From Lachnospiraceae bacterium (GTDB taxonomy: Bacteria; Bacillota; Clostridia; Lachnospirales; Lachnospiraceae): a stretch of DNA of 64,000 bases. The DNA lies in the NCBI GenBank assembly GCA_011959805.1, contig BLMC01000002.1, forward strand, positions 1 to 64,000, written 5' to 3'. Position numbers and translations under genes: made by a program. This document shows positions 10,131 to 20,853 of this stretch, piece after piece. A model generated the notes under the pieces. That model made no database searches. It was not told the DNA's origin and saw only the letters and a program-made list of their open reading frames with translations. Each line of letters opens with the position of its first letter. The stretch's first letter is position 1.

Positions 10131-11426
10131 TTAATGTGAAAACAATCTATCCAATCGAAATATAATTCTAAAACTCAAGTAATTATCTCCATAATACTGT
10201 TGATTGGTAGCATGGAGTTCTGCCTTATATTTTTGTGTCAATAGTTTTACACGCGATAGTCCAACACCCCTGTTATTGCCTTTTGTACTTTTTCCTGTGA
10301 CAAAAAACTCCTCTATCTGTGCATTGGGATACATTCTGCTAAGATTTGCAACTTCCAGTAAAAGTTTTGTATCCTCAAGAGATGACAATCTTAAGATAAC
10401 CTGATTTGGACTATGGCTTTCTCTATCTCCATTAATTAACGCCTCTACTGCATTGTCAAACAAAATGCCTGTTATTTCTATAAAATGGTGTACCGCTATA
10501 AAACGTTCTACCTTTATTGGATCAACTTCATAAAAAACATTAATGTCTAAAGATTGTGCAAAGATCAACTTAGAGTACAAAAATCCGCACACTACCGGCG
10601 AAGATTCCAGCTTTAAAAGCTTTACAATTTGTGTATCCTCCAATACTGCATCACAATATCTATTCTGTTCCGCAATCAATTCTTTTGCACTTTTCGCTGT
10701 ATAGGGAAGACACTTAATAGCATTAATGTGATTATTAAACTCGTGTTGTTTAATTCTAATTGCCGTTATTAAATCTTCAAATGTCTTTGTATACAACTCA
10801 TACATTTTTAGTTCCTCTTGTTTTTCACTTTTCTCCATCTCTGAACTCATCCATAAAACCATAACTAGCACTAAACCACCAACGCTAACAAGTGCCTGTA
10901 TCTGTACTTGTGTAGTAATATACCCATCCTTTTTATACAGTAATAGCAGTTCAAAGAAAAATAAAACAAACAATATAACAAGAAAAACTTCCTTAAACCG
11001 AGTAATTTTTGTTCCAAGATTATAGATATATTTTTCTTTCCAAAGCAAAATTAGAACAAAAATAATACAGTTTACTAAAATACCATACCATCTATAATCA
11101 TCTAAATCTATCATAAAATCTTTAAACACATAATAAACCAATATTTGCATAACTGGAATTCCAATTAACATTGTTCCAAAAACTCTTACAGTTGGTTTCC
11201 AGTTATGTGTAATTTTTATTTTTGCATAGAGAAATAGCAACGAATAAATCATAATCATTCCAACTCTGTTATCAACATACTTGCCAGAACCCATCACGAT
11301 TCCATATTCCATTATTGCTATTACAAAAAATGTCTTATTCCACTGAAATCTTTGATTCGCTGCCTTATACATAAAAGCCATCACACTTAAATACTCTGTA
11401 AACACTTCAATAAAAGTAACCATCAT
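10131..11426 (-). CDS. agrC: AgrC-like GHKL histidine kinase
   Basis: N-terminal polytopic region, RIKQHEFNNHINAIK H box, ILFDNAVEAL N box, NNRGVGLSRVK G box. Confidence 0.88.
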   Translation of the reverse strand: MMVTFIEVFTEYLSVMAFMYKAANQRFQWNKTFFVIAIMEYGIVMGSGKYVDNRVGMIMIYSLLFLYAKIKITHNWKPTVRVFGTMLIGIPVMQILVYYVFKDFMIDLDDYRWYGILVNCIIFVLILLWKEKYIYNLGTKITRFKEVFLVILFVLFFFELLLLYKKDGYITTQVQIQALVSVGGLVLVMVLWMSSEMEKSEKQEELKMYELYTKTFEDLITAIRIKQHEFNNHINAIKCLPYTAKSAKELIAEQNRYCDAVLEDTQIVKLLKLESSPVVCGFLYSKLIFAQSLDINVFYEVDPIKVERFIAVHHFIEITGILFDNAVEALINGDRESHSPNQVILRLSSLEDTKLLLEVANLSRMYPNAQIEEFFVTGKSTKGNNRGVGLSRVKLLTQKYKAELHATNQQYYGDNYLSFRIIFRLDRLFSH

Positions 11427-12142
11427 AACTCTTCCAAAAAGCGCTTTCTTCTACTACTACCAATCTCAATTTTTCTTCCATCTTTCATTGTGAGATAGCA
11501 GTTTGTATTATCAATATTGTCAATATATTTCCTGTTGACAATCATGCTTTTACTACATTGTATAAAATAGCTTTGTGGTAATTCTCGCATAACAGTTTTC
11601 AATGTCTTATATGGCATTTTGGCTTCCTGTTCTGTTGTGTATGCTGTCAGTTTTCTATGTACTGATTCTATGCAGATAATCTTGTCTGTTTCTAAGCTGT
11701 AGATAACACCATCTTTCCTATAATAGTAAAATTTAATGTCATTCTCTCCACCTACTGGTTGTCCTAATGCTCTGGAAATCTCACGTTTCACACGCTCAAA
11801 ATCAATCGGCTTCTCAATATAACTCGAACAATATAAATTCTGATACGCAAACAATTTTTCATCGATAAGGCTTGTCACAAAAATAATCGGTGTGTATTGA
11901 TATCGCTCCATGTTTCTAATCTTATCTGCAAAAACCATGCCAGAAACATCTCCTGTTTTTGATGGTTCGAGCACTATATCGACCACAAACAGATGAATTT
12001 CCTCCTCAATTGCGTATCTATAAGCTTCTGCACAATTGTCAACACAAAAAACAGCACCGGCAGACTCACACTCCTGTGTTATTTCCGCCAGTGCATTTCT
12101 GCATGCCTCATTATCCTCTATAATCAACACATTTCTTTTCAT
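11423..12142 (-). CDS. agrA: AgrA-like LytTR response regulator
   Basis: REC domain (VLIIEDNEACRNAL...LFVVDIVLE) plus LytTR domain (FIQCSKSMIVNRKYIDNID); overlaps agrC by 4 nt. Confidence 0.88.
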   Translation of the reverse strand: MKRNVLIIEDNEACRNALAEITQECESAGAVFCVDNCAEAYRYAIEEEIHLFVVDIVLEPSKTGDVSGMVFADKIRNMERYQYTPIIFVTSLIDEKLFAYQNLYCSSYIEKPIDFERVKREISRALGQPVGGENDIKFYYYRKDGVIYSLETDKIICIESVHRKLTAYTTEQEAKMPYKTLKTVMRELPQSYFIQCSKSMIVNRKYIDNIDNTNCYLTMKDGRKIEIGSSRRKRFLEEL

Positions 12143-12169
12143 TTTCCATTATCTTTTGTAATTATATAC

Positions 12170-12418
12170 TTACTTAATTTCCTGCTCCAAATCCCGGAAC
12201 ACCCCATTGTGGAAAAAATCCTCCAGAGAAACATTTAATCCGTCACAAATCATCTTGATTGTCACAATCCCAGTATTTTTACTGTTTCCCTTCATAATAT
12301 TTTTGAGTGTTGAAGGCGGCATTCCTGAAACATATGCCAGCTGCGATATTTTCATATTTTTTTCGCTGCATAAGCTCTTTATCCTGGCCACCACGGCTTC
12401 CTGTGTCTTCAATACCAT
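12170..12418 (-). CDS. XRE-family HTH regulator
   Basis: KISQLAYVSGMPPSTLKNIMKGNSKNTGIVTIKMICDGLNVSLEDFF. Confidence 0.85.
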   Translation of the reverse strand: MVLKTQEAVVARIKSLCSEKNMKISQLAYVSGMPPSTLKNIMKGNSKNTGIVTIKMICDGLNVSLEDFFHNGVFRDLEQEIK

Positions 12419-12590
12419 TCACCCCAATACAAATTTCATAAACTCTAACAATATGGTCATGCAACGATACTATGCTGAAAATTCTCTTCGCCTCCAGCAA
12501 GCGTTACTTATTATTATCTTACAAAATTTGTATTTGCTTTTTGGGCTATATATGGCCTTCTGCACAATTTTTTACATTTTTTATTCTAAT

Positions 12591-13955
12591 TTATTTTTTT
12601 GTGTCAGAATACACAAGTACCTTGCGCGCTGCCAGCCAAAAGGTAACTGCATGAACAGACAACGTAATTGTCCATGTAAGAGGATAGGATAGATACACGA
12701 TGGTTAAATTATGGTATTCTGGTATCTTAAATACAGTTGCAATCCACAACAATCGTAATACGCAGGCTCCAACCAACGACACAATCATTGGGATAACAGA
12801 ATATCCTATACCGCGAAGTGCCCCCACAAGTACATCCATAACGCCACAGAGCGCATATAGAGTACAAATAATTTTTAATCGTTCCATTCCAGCCATAACG
12901 ACATCGGTACTTGGCGAATAAATCCCAAGCAATGTCTCTCCAAATACTACTGCTAAATTTCCCAATAGTACCCCTGTCACAATTACAAAAAGTTCTCCGG
13001 CAAACAATATTTTATAGATGCGTTTATATTCTCGCGCTCCATAGTTCTGACTTGTGAATGAAATCGTCGCCTGGTAAAACGCATTCATTGCCATATAGAC
13101 AAAACCTTCAATATTTGCTGCGGCAGAATTTCCAGCAACCGCAATATTTCCAAAAGAATTGACAGCGGACTGAATCACAACATTCGACAAGGAAAATACT
13201 GTTCCCTGAAATCCCGCAGGAAGTCCAATCTGCATAATTTTTCTTAATTTTTCCTTGGAAATTGCAAGCTCTTTTAATTCAAGATGAATACTACTTTGTT
13301 CTTTTATAAGACACCGCAACACCAGAAATGCAGAAATTGTCTGCGAAATAACTGTTGCCATAGCAACTCCCGCCACGCCTAAATGACATACAATCACAAA
13401 AAACAGATTGAGCAACACATTCACAATACCAGCACTCAACAAATAATACAACGGCCGCTTTGTGTCACCAATTGCTCTTAAAATCGCACTTCCAAAATTG
13501 TACACCATCATAGATGCCATTCCAAGAAAATAAATCCTTAGATACAACACTGCAAGGTCAAGCACTTCTGGAGGAGCTTGCATCAATTTCAAAAGTTTTG
13601 GCGCACCAACCAATCCAATTACGGTAAGCAGCAAACCACAATACAAACTTAAAAGCATCGAAGTATGTACTGTTTGTTTTAAATCATTGTCTTTTTTGGC
13701 ACCGTAATACTGTGCGGTCAACACATTGCTACCTACAGAAAGCCCCACAAAAATATTGGTCAACAAATTAATTAATGCTGTGTTGGAGCCTACTGCTGCC
13801 AATGCGTTATCTCCCGCAAAACGCCCTACCACAACAATATCCGCTGCGTTAAATAACAACTGCAATATACTTGAACACATCAACGGCAGTGCAAACAAAA
13901 GCATCTTGCCATATACCGAACCATTACACATATCAATCTCATATTTTTTGTTCAT
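12591..13955 (-). CDS. MATE-family efflux transporter
   Basis: MatE pattern; start MNKKYEIDMCNGSVYGKM at 13955 preceded by GGGAGGGAA. Confidence 0.9.
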   Translation of the reverse strand: MNKKYEIDMCNGSVYGKMLLFALPLMCSSILQLLFNAADIVVVGRFAGDNALAAVGSNTALINLLTNIFVGLSVGSNVLTAQYYGAKKDNDLKQTVHTSMLLSLYCGLLLTVIGLVGAPKLLKLMQAPPEVLDLAVLYLRIYFLGMASMMVYNFGSAILRAIGDTKRPLYYLLSAGIVNVLLNLFFVIVCHLGVAGVAMATVISQTISAFLVLRCLIKEQSSIHLELKELAISKEKLRKIMQIGLPAGFQGTVFSLSNVVIQSAVNSFGNIAVAGNSAAANIEGFVYMAMNAFYQATISFTSQNYGAREYKRIYKILFAGELFVIVTGVLLGNLAVVFGETLLGIYSPSTDVVMAGMERLKIICTLYALCGVMDVLVGALRGIGYSVIPMIVSLVGACVLRLLWIATVFKIPEYHNLTIVYLSYPLTWTITLSVHAVTFWLAARKVLVYSDTKK

Positions 13956-13981
13956 TTCAATTCCCTCCCTTCCCAATTTGG

Positions 13982-15343
13982 TCACTCTACTTGCTGTACT
14001 TTAATCACTGGATTGCGAAGCGTCATAACAATCAGTGGTATCACCATTAGAAACCAAATAATAGGTTCTGTCCATATAATTCCCCAATAACCAAACAGAC
14101 GAACAAACACAAATGTGAATACTAACTTTCCTACAAGTTCAATAAAACTTGATAAAATAGGAGTTTTGGGGTCTCCAAATCCCTGCATACAATTTCTCAA
14201 AATCACAATAAACAGACATACAAGCAGAAACGACATATCCACTCTTAAATACGTTGTTCCCCAATAGATAATCTCCTCATTATCTGAACTTGTAAGAAAA
14301 CGAATTAGATATGGTGAAATCGTGTGTGCAAGAACAAACACAATGCCATCCCACACAGCGCCTAGTATCAACACACTTTTCATTCCCTGTCGAATTCTGT
14401 CATATCTTCCTGCACCATAGTTTTGTCCGCAGTATGTCGCCATCGAGGACCCAAGTACACTCACTGGAAGTCCCCATATTTCAAACATTTTTCGAGCAGC
14501 TGTATGTGCCACAATAATATTTGTCCCAAGCTGGTTAATACCACTCTGTAATACTAGCGAACCAAAATTTACAAGACTGGACATCAATCCCATAGACAAT
14601 CCACTCTCATATAACGGAATTATCTGTTTTTTTGATAAAACAAAGTGTTGTCTGGAAAGATGCAATATTGGAAATCCCTTCCAAATCCGAATCAGACAGA
14701 GCACCACCGATAACATCTGGGAAAACAATGTTGCCACTGCTGCCCCTCTTACCCCCATCTTAAAAACAAGAATCAATAAATAATCCAAAGCAACGTTAGT
14801 CAATGCTGCTATCACCAGAAAAATTAAAGGCGTTATCGAATCCCCAATCGCGCGGAGCGTATTTGCACAAAGGTTATATGCCAATGTCACAAACATTCCC
14901 CATACAAGCAGCACAATATAGGATAACGCCATCTCCAACTGCTGTGACGGCACGTTTAATAATGTCAATATTGGTCGAATAAAAACTACAACAGAGGTGA
15001 GAATCACACTCGCTGTCAGATATCCAAGCACAATAGCACCTGCCACATTCTCCTTTAACTTACGCTTTTCACCGCTTCCATAAAAACGCGCAGTTATCAC
15101 GCTAAATCCAAGGCTTAATCCATTAAAAAAACCTGTCAGAAGTGTGTACAAAATAGATACTGACCCCACTGCTGCCAACGCTTCCTCCCCCAAAATTCTT
15201 CCCACAATCTTTGTGTCGACAAGGCTGTAGCAAATTTGAAACAGATTGCCCAAAAATACCGGAATAGCAAACCGCAAAATCAGATAAATTGGTCTGCCCT
15301 CAGTAAGATTCAATGCAGTTTTTGCTGTTTTCATATCCCTCAC
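13982..15343 (-). CDS. MATE-family efflux transporter
   Basis: TEGRPIYLILRFAIPVFLGNLFQICYSLVDTKIVGRILGEEALAAVGS. Confidence 0.9.
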   Translation of the reverse strand: MRDMKTAKTALNLTEGRPIYLILRFAIPVFLGNLFQICYSLVDTKIVGRILGEEALAAVGSVSILYTLLTGFFNGLSLGFSVITARFYGSGEKRKLKENVAGAIVLGYLTASVILTSVVVFIRPILTLLNVPSQQLEMALSYIVLLVWGMFVTLAYNLCANTLRAIGDSITPLIFLVIAALTNVALDYLLILVFKMGVRGAAVATLFSQMLSVVLCLIRIWKGFPILHLSRQHFVLSKKQIIPLYESGLSMGLMSSLVNFGSLVLQSGINQLGTNIIVAHTAARKMFEIWGLPVSVLGSSMATYCGQNYGAGRYDRIRQGMKSVLILGAVWDGIVFVLAHTISPYLIRFLTSSDNEEIIYWGTTYLRVDMSFLLVCLFIVILRNCMQGFGDPKTPILSSFIELVGKLVFTFVFVRLFGYWGIIWTEPIIWFLMVIPLIVMTLRNPVIKVQQVE

Positions 15344-15354
15344 ACTTTCCTAAT

Positions 15355-16794
15355 TTATATTTTCCGAAGTCCTTTCGGGTAGTGGTTTTTCATAACCTCC
15401 TTTGTAAGCTTTCCCCAACCGATACTATAGCCCTGAAAAGTTATGAGATACCAACCATTTTCTCCGCAATAATTCAATGTCATTCCACTCAAATAATCTT
15501 TTGCAATCTTATCTTTTTCTAGTTCCATTGTGCGCTGTACTTGTTCTTTTTTTAAAGCAAGCGCCAATGCATGCGACGGTTCAAAACGATTTTTCTTAAA
15601 TGTGCCAAGATGTAATCCTGCGCGCTGCACTTTCAGTCCATTGATGGACGGCATCTCTCTTGGCATTAGATAAAGCTGATTCCCAAAATTTAACAAGGAC
15701 TCCCTACCCTCTGCAGTCAAATCTATCTTTAACGTTTCCTTCTGAAACTGTAAAAACTCCTTTACTTCTTTGATTGGAATCCCTTTTTGCAAACCATTTG
15801 CCGGAAATTCCCGCGATTCGCTTAGTTTTTTACCTGGTTTTTGTAATACTGCCAAAAAATGCCCTTCTCCCTGAATCAAATGCGGAAATAGTCGAATAGT
15901 ACGCTCAATTGCACAATAATTTCCAGTTGTATTAATATTACGACTATCCCGGCAGTCTGTATCATAATACGCCCACAAAGGAACCCCCGCCGACATACCA
16001 TTATACTTGTATCTATCTAAAACTTGATATTCTGGGTGTCGCTCTAAAAAACGCATAATACTACCTTCATTCTCAGCTGGTGCAAATGTACAGGTTGCGT
16101 ATACTAGCCTTCCACCAGGACGAAGTAATCTATCTGCACAGTCAAGAATCTCATTTTGCCTTTTTGCACAGATTTGCACATTTTCCAAGCTCCATTCATT
16201 ACATGCCGCCTCGTTCTTCCGAAACATTCCCTCTCCAGAGCAAGGTGCATCCACCAAAACACGGTCAAAATATGCACCAAATGCCTCAACTAGACGCTGC
16301 GGTGTCTCATTCGTAACAATGGCATTGCGTATCCCCATGCGCTCCACATTTTCCGAAAGGATTTTTGCCCGTGTAGGATGAATCTCATTGCAAACTAATA
16401 TCCCCTGATTGTTCATAGAAGATGCAATCTGTGTTGTCTTGCCGCCGGGAGCCGCACATAAATCAAGCACACACTCTCCCGGCTGTGCGTCCAAATACGT
16501 TGCGGGCGCCATAGCACTTGGTTCCTGTATGTAGTACACTCCCGCCTCATGAAATGGGTGTTTTCCAGGCATAAAATCCAGACTTTCATTGTAATAAAAT
16601 CCGTTTTCTTCCCATGGAACTTCTCTCAAGTTTACCACGGGCATTTTTTTAAGAAATTCTTCTCTTGTACCCTTTAAAGCATTCACTCGCAACGCCTGAA
16701 CTTTTTCTTCCTCATAGCTACGCAGGAAAGCAGGATACGCTTCCCCGAGCATATCCTGCATCCTAATCATAAAATCTTGTGGTAATTGAATCAT
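15355..16794 (-). CDS. RsmB/NOP (RsmF-like) rRNA m5C methyltransferase
   Basis: VLDLCAAPGGKTTQIAS, VDAPCSGEGMFRK, ATCTFAPAENE motifs; C-terminal PUA-like region. Confidence 0.9.
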   Translation of the reverse strand: MIQLPQDFMIRMQDMLGEAYPAFLRSYEEEKVQALRVNALKGTREEFLKKMPVVNLREVPWEENGFYYNESLDFMPGKHPFHEAGVYYIQEPSAMAPATYLDAQPGECVLDLCAAPGGKTTQIASSMNNQGILVCNEIHPTRAKILSENVERMGIRNAIVTNETPQRLVEAFGAYFDRVLVDAPCSGEGMFRKNEAACNEWSLENVQICAKRQNEILDCADRLLRPGGRLVYATCTFAPAENEGSIMRFLERHPEYQVLDRYKYNGMSAGVPLWAYYDTDCRDSRNINTTGNYCAIERTIRLFPHLIQGEGHFLAVLQKPGKKLSESREFPANGLQKGIPIKEVKEFLQFQKETLKIDLTAEGRESLLNFGNQLYLMPREMPSINGLKVQRAGLHLGTFKKNRFEPSHALALALKKEQVQRTMELEKDKIAKDYLSGMTLNYCGENGWYLITFQGYSIGWGKLTKEVMKNHYPKGLRKI

Positions 16795-17735
16795 AACACC
16801 AATCCCTTACTTTCCTCGCATCCAAGGATAATATTCAAACACTGAATCGCAGCACCCGACGCACCTTTTCCCAAATTGTCGAAACGTGTACTCACAAGCA
16901 ACCTGTCTTCATTCCCTGTCACATAGAGTTCAATACCATCCCAACCTGAACATGTATTCCCAGCTAAAAATCCATTATAATCAGTTTCTTTTCCAAAAGG
17001 CATCACTTTAATAAACCGCTCTTTCGCATAATAATTTGCAAACATTTCGTGTATCTGTTCTGGAGTTGGCTTGTCCTGCAAAAGTTCCGTATAAAATTGC
17101 AATGTTACCACCATACCACTGTAATAATCACAAATTAAAGGCGAAAACAACGGTGCTCTTTCTAATCCAGTCACTACTTGCATCTCTTTCAAGTGCTTAT
17201 GATTCTGACTCAGTGCATACTCTCTTGGCGCGTCAAGTTCCTTGTCTCGCTGTTGTGCCTCGTACACTGCAATGGTTTTCTTGCCAGCTCCACTGTAGCC
17301 TGACATCGCAAACGCTGCAACTGGGTAACTTTTTGGAAGTATTTCTTTTACTACCATCGGATACGCAATTGTAATAAATCCTGTCGCATAACAACCTGGC
17401 ACTGCAATACGCTTACTACATCGAATCGCATCCCGATGTGCTTTTGATAACTCTGGATAACCATATGCCCATCCCGACTCAGTGCGATGCGCTGTAGAAG
17501 TATCAATGATAATTGTATTGTCATTCTCAACCATTGCTACCGCTTCCCGCGCCGCTGCATCTGGCAAACACAGAAATGTAATATCCGATGTATTGATATA
17601 TTTTTTAATTTCTGTCGGATCTTTTCTTAGCTCAGACGGAATCTTTAAAATCTCAATATCATCTCTTTTTTCAAAGCGCTCAAAGATGCGCAATCCAGTT
17701 GTTCCCTCACTTCCATCAATAAAAATTTTTTTCAT
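16791..17735 (-). CDS. argC: N-acetyl-gamma-glutamyl-phosphate reductase
   Basis: MKKIFIDGSEGTTGLRIFERF, VPGCYATGFI, SGYSGAGKK; start at 17735 with RBS-like AGAGGAGAATT. Confidence 0.92.
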   Translation of the reverse strand: MKKIFIDGSEGTTGLRIFERFEKRDDIEILKIPSELRKDPTEIKKYINTSDITFLCLPDAAAREAVAMVENDNTIIIDTSTAHRTESGWAYGYPELSKAHRDAIRCSKRIAVPGCYATGFITIAYPMVVKEILPKSYPVAAFAMSGYSGAGKKTIAVYEAQQRDKELDAPREYALSQNHKHLKEMQVVTGLERAPLFSPLICDYYSGMVVTLQFYTELLQDKPTPEQIHEMFANYYAKERFIKVMPFGKETDYNGFLAGNTCSGWDGIELYVTGNEDRLLVSTRFDNLGKGASGAAIQCLNIILGCEESKGLVL

Positions 17736-17815
17736 TTGAATTCTCCTCTTTCTTAAAACCTCTGAGAGATTCTTTTTCTTTGTCATAAATATCATAAGGC
17801 GATTGCATTCAAAAG

Positions 17816-19053
17816 TCAAATAGAGCTTGCATGAAATATAATATATTCCCAGCAAACAATAAATCCCAAAAGCACAAAGCCAATTCCCATAAGAACTATT
17901 GTAAGTCCCCACTTATCCGCCAACATCCCTGCAAGCGGAAACAACAGAATCATTGCAATAGAAAAAACATACTATTCACAGAGATTAAAGTCGCTCGCTG
18001 TTTTGATGGTATCAAGGAATTCAACAGTTTTGACTGAATTGGATACAACATCGAATTACAAAATCCTGCTGCTGTCAATCCAATAACCGACAAAAAGATA
18101 TTTTGAAACCCACATCCCATAAATGCTACTGCTATGACCACCGATGCAATCCGAACCGTCGATTTTCCCAATCTATAATAAATATGCTCACTCGCAATTG
18201 CTCCTATACAAGAAGCACCACCCACCACCAGTAAAATCAAACTAATTTGAATCTTGTTATAACCTTGTTCAAAAAAATATTGTTGACTATAGAAAAACAA
18301 TAATGTCTCCGCTGCAAAAACAACAGCGTAGTATATGATAATCTTTAGAATCCTATTGTCTGACTGCAAAATCTGAAAGCACGCGCGGAAATGCAATGTA
18401 ATCATCTCTCGAACTGACATACTATTATTATATTCTGCATAAGGAGGCTCTACCATCCATACAATTGGTATGAGTGCAAGCACTGCAATCATCACACATG
18501 CACAATAACACCAAAAATAGGAAAACTCTGCTAAAATACCACCTATAACTGTCGCAATTCCTTGTGATACTTCAATTATCATATTTAGTTTTCCACATAC
18601 ACTCATATAGCGTTCTTCCTGTCCAGCATACTTCATACTATCGTACACTAACGCCTCCTCAGAGCCAGAATTTAGATTATTTCCTAACGCTTGAATTGCA
18701 AAACTTAATGCAAAAAACCAAACATTTCTGGCAAATAGCATAATTACACAAGAAATTGCAATGCAAATTCTACTAAAAACCATACTCTTCTTCCTGCCAA
18801 GCAAATCTGCTACTGCCCCAGACGGAATTTCAAACACAATACTCGTCGCGTGGTAAATCCCCTCGACAAAACCAATCTGTGCCAGATTTAACCCACAATA
18901 TGCAAGATAAAGCACCCATATAGAACTTTGCATATTCAAGTTTGATACAAATGTACCTATATAATCCAATGTGACATTTCTCAATAATTTATTCTTTATA
19001 GCATTCTCTTTTTTTATATAATCCATCGGTAATTCCTTTCTGATATGTAACAA
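17816..19053 (-). pseudogene. MFS transporter with a C-terminal frameshift
   Basis: ORF stops after NSMFFLLQ (17950); another frame continues IAMILLFPLAGMLADKWGLTIVLMGIGFVLLGFIVCWEYIIF to a stop at 17816. Shift maps to a homopolymer at 17962-17967. Confidence 0.8.
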
Positions 19054-19149
19054 TTTTTATCTTGCTATCACTTTTCTTCTATGTTTTATATCCTCAACCT
19101 AATCATCAAGTCAAATAAAATTAATGTTGCCCTAATTATCGCGCCAACC

Positions 19150-19285
19150 CCCGTCAATCTTAGCTGACTCTCTTCCTTTGGGTGCTTGTGTGTAATCGAG
19201 TAGGAAAGATTCTTCTTCTCCTACTCGCGCGCCGGGCACCCGTCAGCCTTAGCTGACTCTCTTCCTTTGGGTGCCCGTGTGCATA
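19150..19285. repeat. Hairpin-rich repeat with internal direct duplication
   Basis: Two copies of CCCGTCAxxCTTAGCTGACTCTCTTCCTTTGGGTGC; hairpins CGAGTAGGA/TCCTACTCG and GGGCACCC/GGGTGCCC. Confidence 0.8.
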
Positions 19286-19554
19286 AAAAAACAGCCTAAC
19301 CATTTTCTTGGTCAAACTGTTTTGGAATTCCTGTGGTTTTTATTATTTTCTACACAAATGTTTATAGTATTTTTGTAAAAAAGACACAGTAATCCCATAA
19401 ACACAATTTTTTGCATGTTTTAGATATAGAACTACTGCTGCATACTGGTATATAGCCTAATCCGTTCATACTGTATCCTCCTTTCAAATAGTTAATTTAT
19501 TTTATCATACAATCAAAATTTGTCAATTCTTTTTGACAAAACTATTGATTTATC

Positions 19555-19693
19555 TGTAACAGTTCATCCTAGGACTTTGCACTTGCTGCAAAGTCCGTGA
19601 AACAGCGTAGTGGAAGAGATGCATCAAGCTACCACGAAGTGGTTTTGCATGGCTTGATGCTTATAACAGGAAGCCGAAGGCTGAACTGTTACA
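19555..19693. repeat. Structured 139-bp palindromic element
   Basis: Perfect 12-bp terminal inverted repeats TGTAACAGTTCA/TGAACTGTTACA enclosing several nested hairpins. Confidence 0.75.
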
Positions 19694-19737
19694 TTTATCT
19701 TGCAATGTTAAACCCAAATCTACAAGAATCACATTGA

Positions 19738-20853
19738 TTATTCCTGTACAGTTTCTACTCGAAATGTCACTCTCCAATCTCCCTCGACGAATTCCCCAGA
19801 ATCATGAAAAATACCATACATAGAGTAATTCTCTATTTGATTAATATCCTCTATATACCAAAATTCATAAAACTGATAACTGGTATCACCGATCTCCTCA
19901 TTCCAACCCACACTCCGATCATTATGTCTCTCGTTTCCATCTGAATCCTTTAAGAACAATTGGACATGTCTGTCTGCTTTCCAATTATCCCCCATACACA
20001 TTTGTACACGCAATACGCCATCCATATATGCAATTCCTGTCACAGTAAAATCGTCTGCTGCACAATCCGCCGCTTTTATACCATCCAAGACTTTCGTTTT
20101 AGTTTGTGGGTCTTCTGGAGTGCCCAAATATACTTGTAAGGAATCCGGCAGCATTTCATCAGATATAAGTCCGCCACCGCCACTTAGCGTTACCAACTTT
20201 GTATCTGCCGAGTAGACAATTCCTGATAAATCAACGTTTTTCGTTTCCTTGTATTTATCACACAAAATCGAGCGCACCGAAAACTGAAGTTTATCCGACT
20301 GATATACCTTGTTCGACTGAACTGTCACCTGAAAATATGCCTTGTCAACCTCTGCATCATAAGTTAAAAAATGGCATCCGCCAAGAACACTATCATTTGT
20401 ATAATCTGATAGGTTATAACTATCATACAAGTCCATAACACCATGCACCAAATCCAGTCCGCTTCCCTCTGCATCTCGCAATGATATAATAATCTGTGCC
20501 TTATTTCCCTCTAAATGAATAGCTTCTACTTCCATTGTGATTCCTTGGCTAGTGCTGCTCTTCTCAATTGGAACAAGCTGGTCTGCCAAATTAGGTGACA
20601 CAAACTCCACAATTCTGTAAAATGTTGGAATATGCGCAGCACAAACTGGAATCGTCACCACAAAACATAACATTGCTGCTGATACAATTACTGCCTTTTG
20701 TGGAAATCTGCATTTTCTAAATCGTTTCTTGCCAATATTTTTTTCTACTTTCGCTCTTGCAATCATATTTGACACAAGTTGTTGTGATGGGGAAATGGCG
20801 TTGTATGCTTCCTTATATCTGTTCTCAAACATTAAATCCTCTCCTTTATCCAC
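19738..20853 (-). CDS. DUF4179-like anti-sigma membrane protein
   Basis: Cytosolic N-terminus, one TM (AVIVSAAMLCFVVTIPVCAA), large extracytoplasmic domain; downstream of an ECF sigma gene. Confidence 0.75.
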   Translation of the reverse strand: MDKGEDLMFENRYKEAYNAISPSQQLVSNMIARAKVEKNIGKKRFRKCRFPQKAVIVSAAMLCFVVTIPVCAAHIPTFYRIVEFVSPNLADQLVPIEKSSTSQGITMEVEAIHLEGNKAQIIISLRDAEGSGLDLVHGVMDLYDSYNLSDYTNDSVLGGCHFLTYDAEVDKAYFQVTVQSNKVYQSDKLQFSVRSILCDKYKETKNVDLSGIVYSADTKLVTLSGGGGLISDEMLPDSLQVYLGTPEDPQTKTKVLDGIKAADCAADDFTVTGIAYMDGVLRVQMCMGDNWKADRHVQLFLKDSDGNERHNDRSVGWNEEIGDTSYQFYEFWYIEDINQIENYSMYGIFHDSGEFVEGDWRVTFRVETVQE

